Part shown: positions 54,430-63,887 of the stretch, piece after piece
How the letters are laid out: each line of letters begins with the position of its first letter
How positions within the stretch are numbered: position 1 is the stretch's first letter
NCBI GenBank assembly: GCA_007279945.1
Contig: QYPG01000001.1
Location: 1 to 64,000 of the forward strand
DNA length: 64,000 nt
DNA from: Streptomycetaceae bacterium
Lineage (GTDB): Bacteria > Actinomycetota > Actinomycetes > Nanopelagicales > Nanopelagicaceae
Reading direction: 5' to 3'
Made by a program: the position numbers and the translations under genes
Notes under the pieces: generated by a model
Told to the model about the DNA's origin: nothing
The model's input: the letters and a program-made list of their open reading frames with translations, nothing else
Databases searched by the model: none

Positions 54430-56349
54430 ATGTTGAGCCAGATTAAATCGCCTAGAGATTTAACCTCTCTATCCCTTGCTCAACTCAATGAATTAAGTCA
54501 AGAGATTCGTACATTCTTAATTGAGAAAGTCTCTAAATCTGGTGGTCATCTAGGTCCAAACCTGGGGGTAGTAGAGCTCACAATTGCCATTCACCGGGTA
54601 TTTGATTCACCCAAAGACGTTGTGCTCTTTGATACCGGTCATCAATCCTACGTTCATAAGATTCTTACTGGACGTGCCGATAGTTTTGATCAACTGCGCC
54701 AGCGTGGTGGAATCTCTGGTTATCCTAACCGACGTGAAAGTAGCGATGATGTTATTGAAAACTCGCATGCATCGACTGCGCTTTCTTGGGGAGATGGCAT
54801 ATCTCGTGGCTTTCAACTACAAGGCATAGATAATCGTTGTGTCGTTGTAGTAATTGGTGACGGAGCACTTACTGGTGGAATGTCGTGGGAAGCGCTCAAT
54901 AATATTGCTCCTGCTGAGAAGAGAAATTTAGTTATTGTCGTTAATGATAATGAGCGTTCGTATTCACCAACTATTGGTGGGGTTGCAACTTATCTTTCAA
55001 CGCTACGCGTTACTAGCGGATATGAAAAGTTCCTCGACTGGGGGAAGGAAGTGCTTCACAAGACTCCAGTGGTAGGCGGTCCGATTTTTGACACGTTGCA
55101 TGGAATGAAAAAAGGAATTAAGGACATAGTGGCCCCACAAGGAATGTTTGAAGATCTTGGACTCAAATATATGGGACCAATAGATGGACATGACATAGCT
55201 GCAATGGAGCGCGCACTTGCACAAGCAAAAGCATACGGAGCACCGATATTGGTCCATGCGATTACTGAAAAAGGTCGCGGACATAAACCTGCAGTTGCCG
55301 ATGAGGCAGAGAAGTTTCATGCAGTGGGAGTTGTAGATCCAGAAACTGGAGAACCACTAGCTAAGAGTGGAACTTCTTGGACCAAAGTATTCTCAGACGA
55401 GCTTGTTCAGGTGGGCGCTAAGCGCACGGATGTGGTCGCAATTACGGCAGCGATGCTTGGTCCTACTGGATTAGATGAGTTTCAGAAGCGCTTTCCAGAA
55501 CGAACTATCGATGTAGGCATTGCTGAACAGCATGCTGTGACAAGTGCTGCCGGAATGGCTTTCACTGGCCTGCATCCAGTGGTCGCTGTATATTCAACGT
55601 TTTTGAATCGCGCATTTGACCAAATGCTCTTAGATGTTGCACTGCACAAGGCGGGAGTAACTTTTGTTCTCGATCGTTCCGGAATCACTGGTGATGATGG
55701 ACCTTCACACCATGGTATTTGGGATTTAGCATTGACTGGAATTGTTCCCACGATGCATGTGGCTGCACCTAGAGATGGTGCACGTCTGCGCGAACTTCTT
55801 AATGAAGCAATCGAAATTAACGATGCACCCTCGATGATCCGTTTTCCTAAGGGCGCCGTAACAAGTGATATTCCAGCATTTGAACGCCGCGATGGCATAG
55901 ATGTTCTTTATAGAGGCGAGAGCGCTGATGTCTTAATGATTAGCGTGGGTGCAATGGCATCTGTTGCAGTGGAAGCGGCATCCCAGGCATATCGCGAAGG
56001 TGTTGGAGTGACGGTTATAGATTTGCGATGGGTAAAGCCATTACCAATATCCTTGATCACAATGGTCGAGCGTTACTCAACCCTGGTTGTCGTTGAAGAT
56101 GGAATTCGACATGCAGGTATTGGAAGTTCAATCTCTGAGCTGCTGCGAGATGCTGGCATAGATATTCCGCTGCACTCTATTGGAGTGCCACTAGAGTTTA
56201 TTGAGCACTCTAAGCGCAGTGAGATATTGAGTGACTTAGGTATTACCGCTCAAAATATTGCCCGAAGTGTTGTTGGGTGGAGCAGTACCTTTAAAGAAGA
56301 GATGCAACTCCAGCAGGATGAAAACGCTTCCCGCAAACAGAGTCGCTAA
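54430..56349 (+). CDS. dxs: 1-deoxy-D-xylulose-5-phosphate synthase
   Basis: Dxs makes DXP from pyruvate and glyceraldehyde-3-phosphate, the first step of the MEP isoprenoid route. 639 residues. FDTGHQSYVHKILTGR and the thiamine-diphosphate motif GDGALTGGMSWEALNN (about 141-156) precede VDVGIAEQHAVTSAAGMA and the C-terminal transketolase domain. The final 59 bases overlap the end of fadB on the other strand. Confidence 0.97.
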   Translation: MLSQIKSPRDLTSLSLAQLNELSQEIRTFLIEKVSKSGGHLGPNLGVVELTIAIHRVFDSPKDVVLFDTGHQSYVHKILTGRADSFDQLRQRGGISGYPNRRESSDDVIENSHASTALSWGDGISRGFQLQGIDNRCVVVVIGDGALTGGMSWEALNNIAPAEKRNLVIVVNDNERSYSPTIGGVATYLSTLRVTSGYEKFLDWGKEVLHKTPVVGGPIFDTLHGMKKGIKDIVAPQGMFEDLGLKYMGPIDGHDIAAMERALAQAKAYGAPILVHAITEKGRGHKPAVADEAEKFHAVGVVDPETGEPLAKSGTSWTKVFSDELVQVGAKRTDVVAITAAMLGPTGLDEFQKRFPERTIDVGIAEQHAVTSAAGMAFTGLHPVVAVYSTFLNRAFDQMLLDVALHKAGVTFVLDRSGITGDDGPSHHGIWDLALTGIVPTMHVAAPRDGARLRELLNEAIEINDAPSMIRFPKGAVTSDIPAFERRDGIDVLYRGESADVLMISVGAMASVAVEAASQAYREGVGVTVIDLRWVKPLPISLITMVERYSTLVVVEDGIRHAGIGSSISELLRDAGIDIPLHSIGVPLEFIEHSKRSEILSDLGITAQNIARSVVGWSSTFKEEMQLQQDENASRKQSR

Positions 56350-58399
56350 TTCCTTCACGATCTAGATACGGCAAAATTCCACCCAAATGCATCGGCCATC
56401 CAGCGCCCATCAACATACATAAATCAATTTCAGCCGGTGAGCTCACAACGCCCTCATCGAGCATCATTCTGGCCTCTACTGCAAGTGCGGTAAGTGCGCG
56501 AAGGCGAACGTGTTCAGCGGTCGAGGGTGAATCTCCAGGAGTGATTAACTCCAACGCTGCAGGATTAACCGATACCGAACCATCGGCAGCTTTTATGTAG
56601 AAGGTCCGAATACCTTTATCAACCATTGCTTGCATGGTTGGTGAAATTCGATATCGATCACCTAAGTTGGCGTGCAATGTCTTAGAAACATGAAGACCAA
56701 CTCCTGGACCAACTAAGTCCAGAAGTTGGAAGGGAGACATAGGGAAACCAATTGAACTCATCGCACTATCTGCAACATCGGTCGGAGTGCCCTCATCAAC
56801 TGCATCGGTAATCTCACCCATAAAGCGAGTAAGTAAGCGATTAACAACAAAACCAGGTGCATCTTTACAGATAATCATGGTCTTCTTGAGCTCTTTTCCA
56901 ACCGAAATTGCAGTTGCAGTCGTTGCATCATCAGTTGTGCTTGTTCGCGCTACCTCTAGGAGTGGCATAACCGCTACTGGGTTAAAGAAGTGGAAACCAA
57001 CAACTCGTTCTGGATTTTTCAAACCTTCACTCATTTTTTCTACTGAGAGCGAAGAAGTATTAGTGGCAAGGACACATTCAGCAGAGACAATTGTCTCTAA
57101 CTTTTTAAAGAGCTCCTGCTTAAGTGAGAGCTCCTCAAAAATCGCTTCGATAATGAAGTCACAGCCTGCAAAGGTATTTTGATCTGCTGAACCTGAAATC
57201 AACAACGCTAAACGTGCAGCAGCCTCAGGGTGCATCCGCTTTTTCTCGACAGCTTTATTAAGTTCATTTTTAACCCATGCCACACCTTTATCGGCGCGCT
57301 CTTGGTCAATGTCAGTCATGACGACAGGGCACTTCAGATTACGAAGGAGCAAAAGCGCTAGCTGGGATGCCATTAAACCTGCGCCTACAACTCCCACCTT
57401 GGTTACCTTGCGCGCTAATGCCGGCTTAGGTGCACCCTCAACCTTTTTGCGCTTCTTTTGAATCAAGTTAAAGGCATACAACGAGGCACGAAGTGAATCA
57501 CTCATAGTGAGATCGGCAAGTGCTTGATCCTCAGCATCAAATCCAGCTCCACGCGAATTACTCTTTGCGGCGGCGATAAGTTCTAGTGCTTTCATAGGCG
57601 ATGCGATGACAGCTCCACCATATTTTTTCAGCGCTGCCGCTTTTCCGGTAGCTAAAGCGCTTTCCCATGCAGGATCATTGCTGTAATCCTTGCGCTCTAT
57701 CGTGCGCGAACCGTTAAGAATACTGGCTACAAAACTTATAGAACGTTCGATAAAATCGGCGGGATCAAAAACCTCATCGACAACGCCAAGATTGAGCGCA
57801 TCCTTAGCTTTCATCATGGTGTTGTTATTGAGTGCATTCAGGATAATTACTTCAACTGCACGCTCTGGACCGATTAGTTTAGGCAGAATCGTAGCCCCGC
57901 CCCACCCTGGAACCAACCCTAGGAATACTTCTGGCTGACCGGTAAAAGCCGTGCTTGACAATGTGCGGTAATTACAGTGGAGACCAACTTCTAATCCGCC
58001 GCCGAGAGCTAAACCATTGATGAATGCAAACGTTGGAATACCGCATTCATCTAATCGGCGAAAAACATCGTGACCGAGTTTGCCGATAGCTACAGATTGG
58101 TCGCGATTTTCAATGAAGGAAAGCGCTGACAGGTCGGCACCAGCTGCAAAAATAAATGGCTTTCCGGTAATTGCTATTGCGGCAGGTTTGCGTGAGATTG
58201 CATCAGTAATTGCGGCATTGAGTTCGGCAAGAGATGACGGACCAAATGTGTTTGGACGATTATGATCAAGACCGTTATCTAAGGTAATTAATGCAAGGCT
58301 TCCAGTGCAGCCAAATGCGCCAAGATCGATTTCGCGTACTAATGCATGAGTAATAACTTCTTCAGGAGCACCTTCGGGCAATGTGATCTGAGTTGTCAT
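56291..58399 (-). CDS. fadB: fatty-acid oxidation multifunctional protein (hydratase/3-hydroxyacyl-CoA dehydrogenase)
   Basis: A 702-residue fusion. Residues about 1-270 are a crotonase with FAAGADLSALSFI and ALGGGLEVGLHCNYR; about 330-700 is 3-hydroxyacyl-CoA dehydrogenase with NAD-binding VGVVGAGLMAS, NTSSLS and HFFNPVAVMPLLEV. It performs hydration and oxidation in beta-oxidation with the FadA thiolase next door (4-base overlap). The C-terminal 59 bases overlap dxs antisense. Confidence 0.95.
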   Translation of the reverse strand: MTTQITLPEGAPEEVITHALVREIDLGAFGCTGSLALITLDNGLDHNRPNTFGPSSLAELNAAITDAISRKPAAIAITGKPFIFAAGADLSALSFIENRDQSVAIGKLGHDVFRRLDECGIPTFAFINGLALGGGLEVGLHCNYRTLSSTAFTGQPEVFLGLVPGWGGATILPKLIGPERAVEVIILNALNNNTMMKAKDALNLGVVDEVFDPADFIERSISFVASILNGSRTIERKDYSNDPAWESALATGKAAALKKYGGAVIASPMKALELIAAAKSNSRGAGFDAEDQALADLTMSDSLRASLYAFNLIQKKRKKVEGAPKPALARKVTKVGVVGAGLMASQLALLLLRNLKCPVVMTDIDQERADKGVAWVKNELNKAVEKKRMHPEAAARLALLISGSADQNTFAGCDFIIEAIFEELSLKQELFKKLETIVSAECVLATNTSSLSVEKMSEGLKNPERVVGFHFFNPVAVMPLLEVARTSTTDDATTATAISVGKELKKTMIICKDAPGFVVNRLLTRFMGEITDAVDEGTPTDVADSAMSSIGFPMSPFQLLDLVGPGVGLHVSKTLHANLGDRYRISPTMQAMVDKGIRTFYIKAADGSVSVNPAALELITPGDSPSTAEHVRLRALTALAVEARMMLDEGVVSSPAEIDLCMLMGAGWPMHLGGILPYLDREGISDSVCGKRFHPAGVASLL

Positions 58400-59586
58400 T
58401 TACTTGCTCCTTTGAAATGTGGGTTTTCCCAAATGACGGTTCCACCCATTCCAAGCCCAATGCACATAGTTGTTATTCCATAACGCACCTCTGGGTGTGC
58501 TTTAAAGCTTGTAGCTAAGTTCAGAATCAAGCGCACACCTGAAGAGGCAAGTGGGTGACCAACTGCAATTGCTCCGCCAAATGGATTTACACGAGAGTCA
58601 TCATCGGCGATTCCAAAATGCTCTAGAAAGGCCAAAACTTGAACGGCAAATGCCTCGTTGATTTCAAAAAGACCTATATCTTCGATCGTTAAACCAGCTT
58701 GCTTGAGGGCTTTAATTGTCGAAGGCACCGGGCCATAACCCATAATTTCTGGTGCCACTCCGGCAAATGCAAAAGTTACCAGGCGCGCCTTAATCGATAG
58801 ACCAAGTTCTAAAGCTTTATCTTCACTAGCAAGAAGGGCAGCCGTAGCTCCATCATTTAATCCGGAAGAGTTGCCAGCTGTTACTCGACCAGCCGGACGA
58901 AAGGGAGTCTTCAGTGATGCTAAACCATCCATCGTTGTTGCTGGACGGGGAGGTTCGTCAACTGTTGCAACTGTCCAACCTAATTCAGCACTACGCGCTG
59001 CAGTTGGAATTAAATCGGCTTGAATTATTCCGGCCGCATATGCATTGGCAGTCTTTGTCTGTGAGTTGAAAGCATATGTATCGGCACGCAACTTTGTTAT
59101 TGTTGGAAATCGATCATGTAGGCGCTCTGCCGTTGCGCCCATTGCAAGTGCATCTTGCTCAACAATTCTTTCAGCGAGAAAACGCGGATTAGGATCTAAG
59201 CCTTCACCGATTGGGTGATTGCCCATGTGCTCTACACCGCCTGCGATCGCTATCTCATTTGTTCCCATTGCGATCGCTCCGGAAATTGTTGTAACAGCAG
59301 TGAGGGCGCCAGCACACCAGCGATCAATCGAATACCCAGGGACTGTATTGGGTAGTCCGGCCAGCAACGTCGCACTTCGCCCGATGTTCATTCCTTGATC
59401 ACCGGTCTGTGTTGCTGCAGCAATTGCTACATCTTCGATGCTTGCCTGATCGACGAGTGGATTTCTATCGAGTAATCCGCGAATGGCACGGACCATCAAA
59501 TCATCGGCGCGCGTTGCCGCATACATTCCACCGGCCTTACCAAAAGGTGTACGAACTGCATCGACCAAGACAACTTTGCGAGACAT
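58396..59586 (-). CDS. fadA: acetyl-CoA acyltransferase (thiolase)
   Basis: A 396-residue thiolase that cleaves 3-ketoacyl-CoA. The nucleophile Cys is in DRWCAGALTAV (about residue 89), the His in GGAIAVGHPLASSG (about 346-359) and the second Cys in TTMCIGLGMGG. First gene of the fadA-fadB operon; AAAGGAT 7 bases before the ATG is the ribosome site. Confidence 0.96.
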   Translation of the reverse strand: MSRKVVLVDAVRTPFGKAGGMYAATRADDLMVRAIRGLLDRNPLVDQASIEDVAIAAATQTGDQGMNIGRSATLLAGLPNTVPGYSIDRWCAGALTAVTTISGAIAMGTNEIAIAGGVEHMGNHPIGEGLDPNPRFLAERIVEQDALAMGATAERLHDRFPTITKLRADTYAFNSQTKTANAYAAGIIQADLIPTAARSAELGWTVATVDEPPRPATTMDGLASLKTPFRPAGRVTAGNSSGLNDGATAALLASEDKALELGLSIKARLVTFAFAGVAPEIMGYGPVPSTIKALKQAGLTIEDIGLFEINEAFAVQVLAFLEHFGIADDDSRVNPFGGAIAVGHPLASSGVRLILNLATSFKAHPEVRYGITTMCIGLGMGGTVIWENPHFKGASK

Positions 59587-59657
59587 ACAAACATCCTTTG
59601 CTTCACGGTGTGGGCCTTATGTTACTCATCAGTAAAGGTTTGTGACACCTTTGAAGT

Positions 59658-60476
59658 TTAGGCCAGAGCTGGAGTCTTAGTTTTCTTTTTTTCGAGGTAA
59701 AGGCCCAGAACGATTACGAGGAAGAGGGTATAGATGCCAGCTTGTAGCCATGAGGTATTTGCATCAAAGCCCACTGATCCCGATAGGAAGGCTCCTACAA
59801 GGGATTGAGGCCCCACTATGGAGGTGAGATCAAAAATGTACGAATCTGCGCCCGGTAAGTATCCAAGCTCCTGGAATTCATGGACGGCGTAGGAGAGCAC
59901 CCCAGCGGCAACAACGATCAAAGCCACGCCCGTATAGGTGAAGAACTTAGCAAGATCGATTTTTAACGTCGCCTTAAAAATTAAATAACCGATAGTTATT
60001 GAGGTAGCAAAGCCGGTTACTAAACCGAGCGCTGAACTTACGGGATCGGCGACACTGTTAAAGTTTGAGTAAACAAAGATTGATGTTTCAAGGCCTTCGC
60101 GAATAACGGCAAAAAACGCTACTCCAGCAAGGGCTAGAGGGCCTGCAAGGAAGGCGGTATCTACTTTATTTGCTAAATTGCTTCGTAAACTTCTCGCTGT
60201 TTTCTTCATCCAAAAAACCATCCATGTAACCAAGATGACTGCTAACAAAGAAGTCACTCCGGCAAACATCGCACTCCCACGCTCTGAAAGTGTTTGAGAG
60301 GTAAAGTTTAAAAGAGCGCCAAGGAGCAGGCTCAGGGCAACTGCACCTGCAACACCGATCCACACATAGCTCACGAGTGGCTTACGATTACTCTTTTGCA
60401 CATAGGCGATCACAATCCCCACAATAAGGGCGGCCTCTAGGCCCTCACGCAGGGCGATTATGAACGAACTGAGCAT
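59658..60476 (-). CDS. efeU: FTR1/EfeU-family iron permease
   Basis: A 272-residue membrane protein with about seven helices and the two iron-translocation REGLE motifs, in LREGLEAALIVGIV (about 10-23) and VIREGLETSIFV (about 124-135). It transports iron, ferric after oxidation or ferrous. The partners EfeO and EfeB are absent here, so it may act alone or with genes elsewhere. TACATT 6 bases before the ATG suggests a leaderless transcript. Confidence 0.92.
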   Translation of the reverse strand: MLSSFIIALREGLEAALIVGIVIAYVQKSNRKPLVSYVWIGVAGAVALSLLLGALLNFTSQTLSERGSAMFAGVTSLLAVILVTWMVFWMKKTARSLRSNLANKVDTAFLAGPLALAGVAFFAVIREGLETSIFVYSNFNSVADPVSSALGLVTGFATSITIGYLIFKATLKIDLAKFFTYTGVALIVVAAGVLSYAVHEFQELGYLPGADSYIFDLTSIVGPQSLVGAFLSGSVGFDANTSWLQAGIYTLFLVIVLGLYLEKKKTKTPALA

Positions 60477-60482
60477 GAGAAA

Positions 60483-60488
60483 AATGTA
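60483..60488 (-). promoter_or_regulatory. -10 of a probable leaderless efeU promoter
   Basis: On the - strand TACATT ends 6 bases before ATG 60476, and no Shine-Dalgarno is present. The perfect inverted repeat at 60501-60530 lies directly upstream, over the expected -35 to spacer region. Confidence 0.5.
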
Positions 60489-60500
60489 GAGGATGGTGGC

Positions 60501-60530
60501 GAATTACGCAACTCTTTCGTTGCGTAATTC
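60501..60530. repeat. perfect 12-bp inverted repeat between rnd and efeU
   Basis: GAATTACGCAAC (60501-60512) and GTTGCGTAATTC (60519-60530) are perfect arms around TCTTTC. It begins 1 base after the rnd stop, so it could terminate rnd, but no T-run follows on that strand. Its position over the efeU promoter equally fits an operator. No match to the IdeR/DtxR consensus. Confidence 0.75.
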
Positions 60531-60531
60531 A

Positions 60532-61818
60532 TCACACCTCGGAGGTAGGTTCGCCCTCTGGCTCTTCGACGATCACAGCTTCGCGCTGAAGTAAGGCCGC
60601 GGCCACGGTAGGGGCCACTAATTCAATCTGCCATGCACGTGCGCCCAAGGCGACCATGGCAGCTCTAACCGAGGCCTCGTCGTATTCCTGGGTTGAAGCG
60701 GCTGGGGGCTGCCAGCACACACGGCGGATGATTTCAGGGGAGATGAGATTTTCAACGGGAATGTTGTTGGCTGTTGCGATCATGTCCACGCCCGCCCTAG
60801 CGTGGGAGAGTGGCGCAAATTTCTCCGGGAAGCGATCGCGCCACAGTTTTATCGGCGGCAACGTATCTGCCGCAGTACGAAGTGGTGGCCACTGGCTTTC
60901 TGGAAGTGCAACTGCTCGCGAAATAGCATCTAACCATGTCGCAAGATTTTCTAACCACCGTGCGCGTAAGCCAAGCGGGCGCAGTGCTTTTTCAAACTCT
61001 TTCTTAGTGACTGGGGCGGCAAGTGCCAGTTCAATGATGGCCGAGTCATTGAGAAGTTTACCGCCGGCAATATCTTGCGCCGATGCAATTGCATCTCGCG
61101 CGATCCAAAGATCTCGGATAATCGCTAAATGATCTCTACGTTTGATTTTGTGCATGCCCGAAGTTCGGCGCCAAGGGTCAATGCGCGGTGGTGGTGGAGG
61201 GGCTTTTAAAATTGCAGCAAACTCTTCTTCTGCCCATTCCAATTTACTTGCCTGTAAAAGAATTGAATGCATAACCTCACGTAATTCAACGAGAAGTTCG
61301 ACATCGAGAGCTGCATACGTTAACCATTCTTGCGGAAGTGGTCGTGTCGACCAATCTGCTGCGCTATGTTCCTTGGCAAGCGTGACTCCCATCAGTGATT
61401 CCAATAATGGACCGAGACCTACACGCGGTAAACCGGCGATTCGTCCTGCTAATTCAGTGTCAAAAAGTTTTATGGGATTAATTCCAATCTCACGCAAGCA
61501 AGGCAAGTCCTGTGTGCTGGCATGCAAGATGACTTCATCGGTATTGAGTAACTCATTGAGTGAGGCCATGAGTGGATTAGCTAGACCAAATGGAATCGGA
61601 TCAATTAAATGGAGCCCGCCTTCGTTTCGTTTAATCTGAATCAGGTATGCACGCGCGCTATAACGAAAACCAGAAGCGCGTTCGGCGTCTACGGCAAAGG
61701 GCCCATTTCCTTTTCTTAGCTCTGCAATTGCAGAACTAAGTGCCGCCTCCGTATCAATTACTGGGGGAGTTCCAGCGGCAGGTGTGAGCAGGGGAACTGC
61801 TTGGACAACTTCTTCCAT
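60532..61818 (-). CDS. rnd: ribonuclease D (DEDD exonuclease with HRDC domain)
   Basis: A 428-residue 3'-5' exoribonuclease for tRNA and stable RNA ends. The first DEDD motif is FAVDAERASG (Asp43, Glu45 in the long form), a second Asp lies in STQDLPCLREI, and TYAALDVELLVELRE is the third motif; the HRDC domain is about 220-295. ATG 61818 was chosen because AGGGA lies 5 bases before it; TTG 61821 is too close. Confidence 0.92.
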   Translation of the reverse strand: MEEVVQAVPLLTPAAGTPPVIDTEAALSSAIAELRKGNGPFAVDAERASGFRYSARAYLIQIKRNEGGLHLIDPIPFGLANPLMASLNELLNTDEVILHASTQDLPCLREIGINPIKLFDTELAGRIAGLPRVGLGPLLESLMGVTLAKEHSAADWSTRPLPQEWLTYAALDVELLVELREVMHSILLQASKLEWAEEEFAAILKAPPPPPRIDPWRRTSGMHKIKRRDHLAIIRDLWIARDAIASAQDIAGGKLLNDSAIIELALAAPVTKKEFEKALRPLGLRARWLENLATWLDAISRAVALPESQWPPLRTAADTLPPIKLWRDRFPEKFAPLSHARAGVDMIATANNIPVENLISPEIIRRVCWQPPAASTQEYDEASVRAAMVALGARAWQIELVAPTVAAALLQREAVIVEEPEGEPTSEV

Positions 61819-61826
61819 CAAAATCC

Positions 61827-62405
61827 CTAACGGCGTCTTTGCGCATTAAGTGCAGATACGCCTGTTGGAATTGGCTCAAGACCGGCTACTTCAGATATGA
61901 GAGTGCACCAACCCGAGATATGTTTTATCAAATCCATAGGGTCAGCAACGAGTGGAGTCCAGGACGCACGAATTTCAATCTCTGATTCATCATGACGGGG
62001 TGATAATTTTCCAAACGAGGCGCTAGAAACACGCGTCACGGTTCCACTAGGAGCTGCAATGTCACATTCATTATCGGCCAATGATTGTAAAAACCAACTC
62101 CAGCCAACTTCTGGTAGTAAAGGGTCGGCTTGCATGACGACATCGACATCTGCGCGCACAAAGGTCACGCAGCGAAATTCACCGTCCCACGTCTCTTGTC
62201 CGCCAGGTTCATGGAGGAGCACAAAGCGTCCAGAGGCGATCTCATCTTCATCATCGCCTAAGAGGCCGTTGCTGACATCGGCTGAAAAAGCGAAGGCATA
62301 CGTTGCCAGTTTTTGAGGTGGCGGAACTTCTTCAAGAATTACTTCCGTTCTGGGGGTGAACTCTCGCAGCTGATTGATTAATCTTTCGAAAGCTGCGGAA
62401 TCCAT
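61827..62405 (-). CDS. DUF3000 family protein
   Basis: A 192-residue DUF3000 protein (FERLINQLREF, EVPPPQKLATYAFAFSADV, GRFVLLHEPGGQETWDG, VGWSWFLQSL). Function unknown; restricted to actinobacteria and always beside the HRDC RNase D gene. ATG 62405 was chosen because homology starts there and TACTCT ends 6 bases upstream; an in-frame extension to 62615 would lie over the divergent transporter gene. Confidence 0.88.
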   Translation of the reverse strand: MDSAAFERLINQLREFTPRTEVILEEVPPPQKLATYAFAFSADVSNGLLGDDEDEIASGRFVLLHEPGGQETWDGEFRCVTFVRADVDVVMQADPLLPEVGWSWFLQSLADNECDIAAPSGTVTRVSSASFGKLSPRHDESEIEIRASWTPLVADPMDLIKHISGWCTLISEVAGLEPIPTGVSALNAQRRR

Positions 62406-62411
62406 CTTCCA

Positions 62412-62417
62412 AGAGTA
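62412..62417 (-). promoter_or_regulatory. -10 of a probable leaderless DUF3000 promoter
   Basis: On the - strand TACTCT ends 6 bases before the ATG at 62405. Confidence 0.45.
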
Positions 62418-62453
62418 AAGAATTAGAAAGGGATATTCAGGGAGGCAGGGCTG

Positions 62454-62459
62454 TAACCT
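62454..62459 (+). promoter_or_regulatory. -10 of a probable leaderless DMT-transporter promoter
   Basis: TAACCT ends 7 bases before ATG 62467. It lies between divergent DUF3000 and transporter starts. Confidence 0.5.
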
Positions 62460-62466
62460 TGTATGC

Positions 62467-63306
62467 ATGGCATCACTTTTAGCGCTCATATCCAGCCTTC
62501 TATGGGGTAGCGCCGATTTTGAAGGAGGCCGCCTAAGTAAAAAGCATGCACCACTTGCAGTTCTAGGGGTCTCGCAAGTTTTAGGTTTAGTTTTTGGTCT
62601 TGTCCTAGTTGTCATTTCTTATAGTTCTAACCCAACGATTTTTTCAGATTTAAGTTTTATTCTTCCGGGAATTTGTGCGGGTTTTCTTGGTTACTGCGGT
62701 TTGGCATGCCTATACGCTGGTCTTGCATCGGGCAGCATGGGCGTTGTTTCACCAATAAGTGCCCTCAGTGCAGTTATTCCACTGACGTATTCGGTTATGC
62801 ATGGAGAAAAACTCTCAGCGCTTACTTCCCTAGGGATAGTTTTTGCATTGGCTGGAGCATTTTGTGCAAGCGGACCAGAGTTAAGTGCCGGTCTGCCTCT
62901 GCGCCCACTCTTATTAGCAATTGGTGCGGCTTGCGGTTTTGGAACGGCATTAACTTTTATTTCGATAGGTTCGCAAACGAGTGCTTTGCTAACGATGGTT
63001 ACCATGAGATTGACAACTTTTATAGTGACAGCTGGATTAGCAATCAAGTTTAAAACTCTGGGTGGCTTTGCCTCATCTGAATTTCTAGGTCTAGTTTTCA
63101 TGGGTGTAGCAGATTTTCTAGCGAACTTGTTGCTTGGCGTTGCTTGCAACAATGGTTCGGTATCTGTTGCGATGGTTCTTGGATCTTTTTATCCGATTGC
63201 TACCGCTGTTCTTGCTTTCCGTTTCCTGAAAGAACGTTTACATTTTGTTCAATATATTGGAATAGTTCTAGCGGTAGCAGGCGTCGCTTTAATTTCAGCG
63301 TTCTAA
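62467..63306 (+). CDS. EamA/DMT-superfamily transporter
   Basis: A 279-residue membrane protein with about ten helices in two EamA halves; the first begins LLALISSLLWGSADFEGG and the second ends in FYPIATAVLAFRFLKERLHFVQYIG, the usual DMT pattern with an acidic/basic motif before the last helix. Exports or imports a small metabolite, not predictable. Its stop overlaps the convergent reductase gene by 12 bases. Confidence 0.88.
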   Translation: MASLLALISSLLWGSADFEGGRLSKKHAPLAVLGVSQVLGLVFGLVLVVISYSSNPTIFSDLSFILPGICAGFLGYCGLACLYAGLASGSMGVVSPISALSAVIPLTYSVMHGEKLSALTSLGIVFALAGAFCASGPELSAGLPLRPLLLAIGAACGFGTALTFISIGSQTSALLTMVTMRLTTFIVTAGLAIKFKTLGGFASSEFLGLVFMGVADFLANLLLGVACNNGSVSVAMVLGSFYPIATAVLAFRFLKERLHFVQYIGIVLAVAGVALISAF

Positions 63307-63807
63307 TTTACTGGCGTGATAGAACTTCGTCACGCCAATTTCATGCATTGCGCAGTGGGGGAAAGTTTTAAGTGCAGACTTCCAATCAAATGGATGCGAA
63401 CCCCCAAGAGCCGGTGTAAGCGTTAGATATAGATCGTCCACTCTTTGTTTTTCGAGCAACTCTTTTACCAGTGAAGCACCAGCTTCAATGTGAATGTCTG
63501 CTCCGAACTCTTTTCTTGCCGCTTCAATTGCATCTGTGATGGATACATTCCACAAAAAAGCATCCGGGTTCTGCGGAACTGGATTAATCTCTCCACGGGA
63601 AATAATGACCAGGGGGACAGGTGTCTGTGAGTAAGGCTCTGTACGTGCGGTGTTTCCGCCGATAATGATGCAGTCATAGCCTTTGCGCCTTGCCAGGAAG
63701 TCGGCGCTATCTGCTGGAGTACTTATTCCGGCAGAGTTCGCGCTCCAGGTTGTGGAGCCATCGATGCCTACAACGAGGGAGGCTGTGATACCCATAGGGC
63801 TCATCAT
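63295..63807 (-). CDS. RibD C-terminal-domain / DHFR-like reductase
   Basis: A 170-residue protein of the RibD_C (pyrimidine reductase, DHFR-like) fold: ASLVVGIDGSTTW at the start, DCIIIGGNTARTE, IHIEAGASLVKELLEKQRVDDLYLTLTPALGG. The NADPH-binding core is recognisable. It is shorter than riboflavin reductases (about 220) and no rib gene is near, so the substrate is open. ATGs at 63807 and 63804 are both possible starts. Confidence 0.85.
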   Translation of the reverse strand: MMSPMGITASLVVGIDGSTTWSANSAGISTPADSADFLARRKGYDCIIIGGNTARTEPYSQTPVPLVIISRGEINPVPQNPDAFLWNVSITDAIEAARKEFGADIHIEAGASLVKELLEKQRVDDLYLTLTPALGGSHPFDWKSALKTFPHCAMHEIGVTKFYHASKLER

Positions 63808-63850
63808 CGCATTTTCACGCCTACTTCACAGAATTAAGCCCTTCAAGAAG

Positions 63851-63880
63851 TTGAGCCGATGGGTTAAAGGTAGTTAGCCT
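63851..63880 (+). promoter_or_regulatory. promoter of the last gene, leaderless type
   Basis: TTGAGC (63851-63856), an 18-base spacer and TAGCCT (63875-63880) form a promoter; TAGCCT ends 7 bases before ATG 63888. Confidence 0.6.
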
Positions 63881-63887
63881 GTGATGT

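Noticed and set aside
61142-61639. 165-codon open frame antisense to RNase D
   Set aside because: Shadow of a gene with clear DEDD and HRDC motifs; low-complexity Ser/Arg composition.
63683-63877. 64-codon open frame on the + strand
   Set aside because: Lies antisense over the RibD-C-like gene and has no supporting signal.
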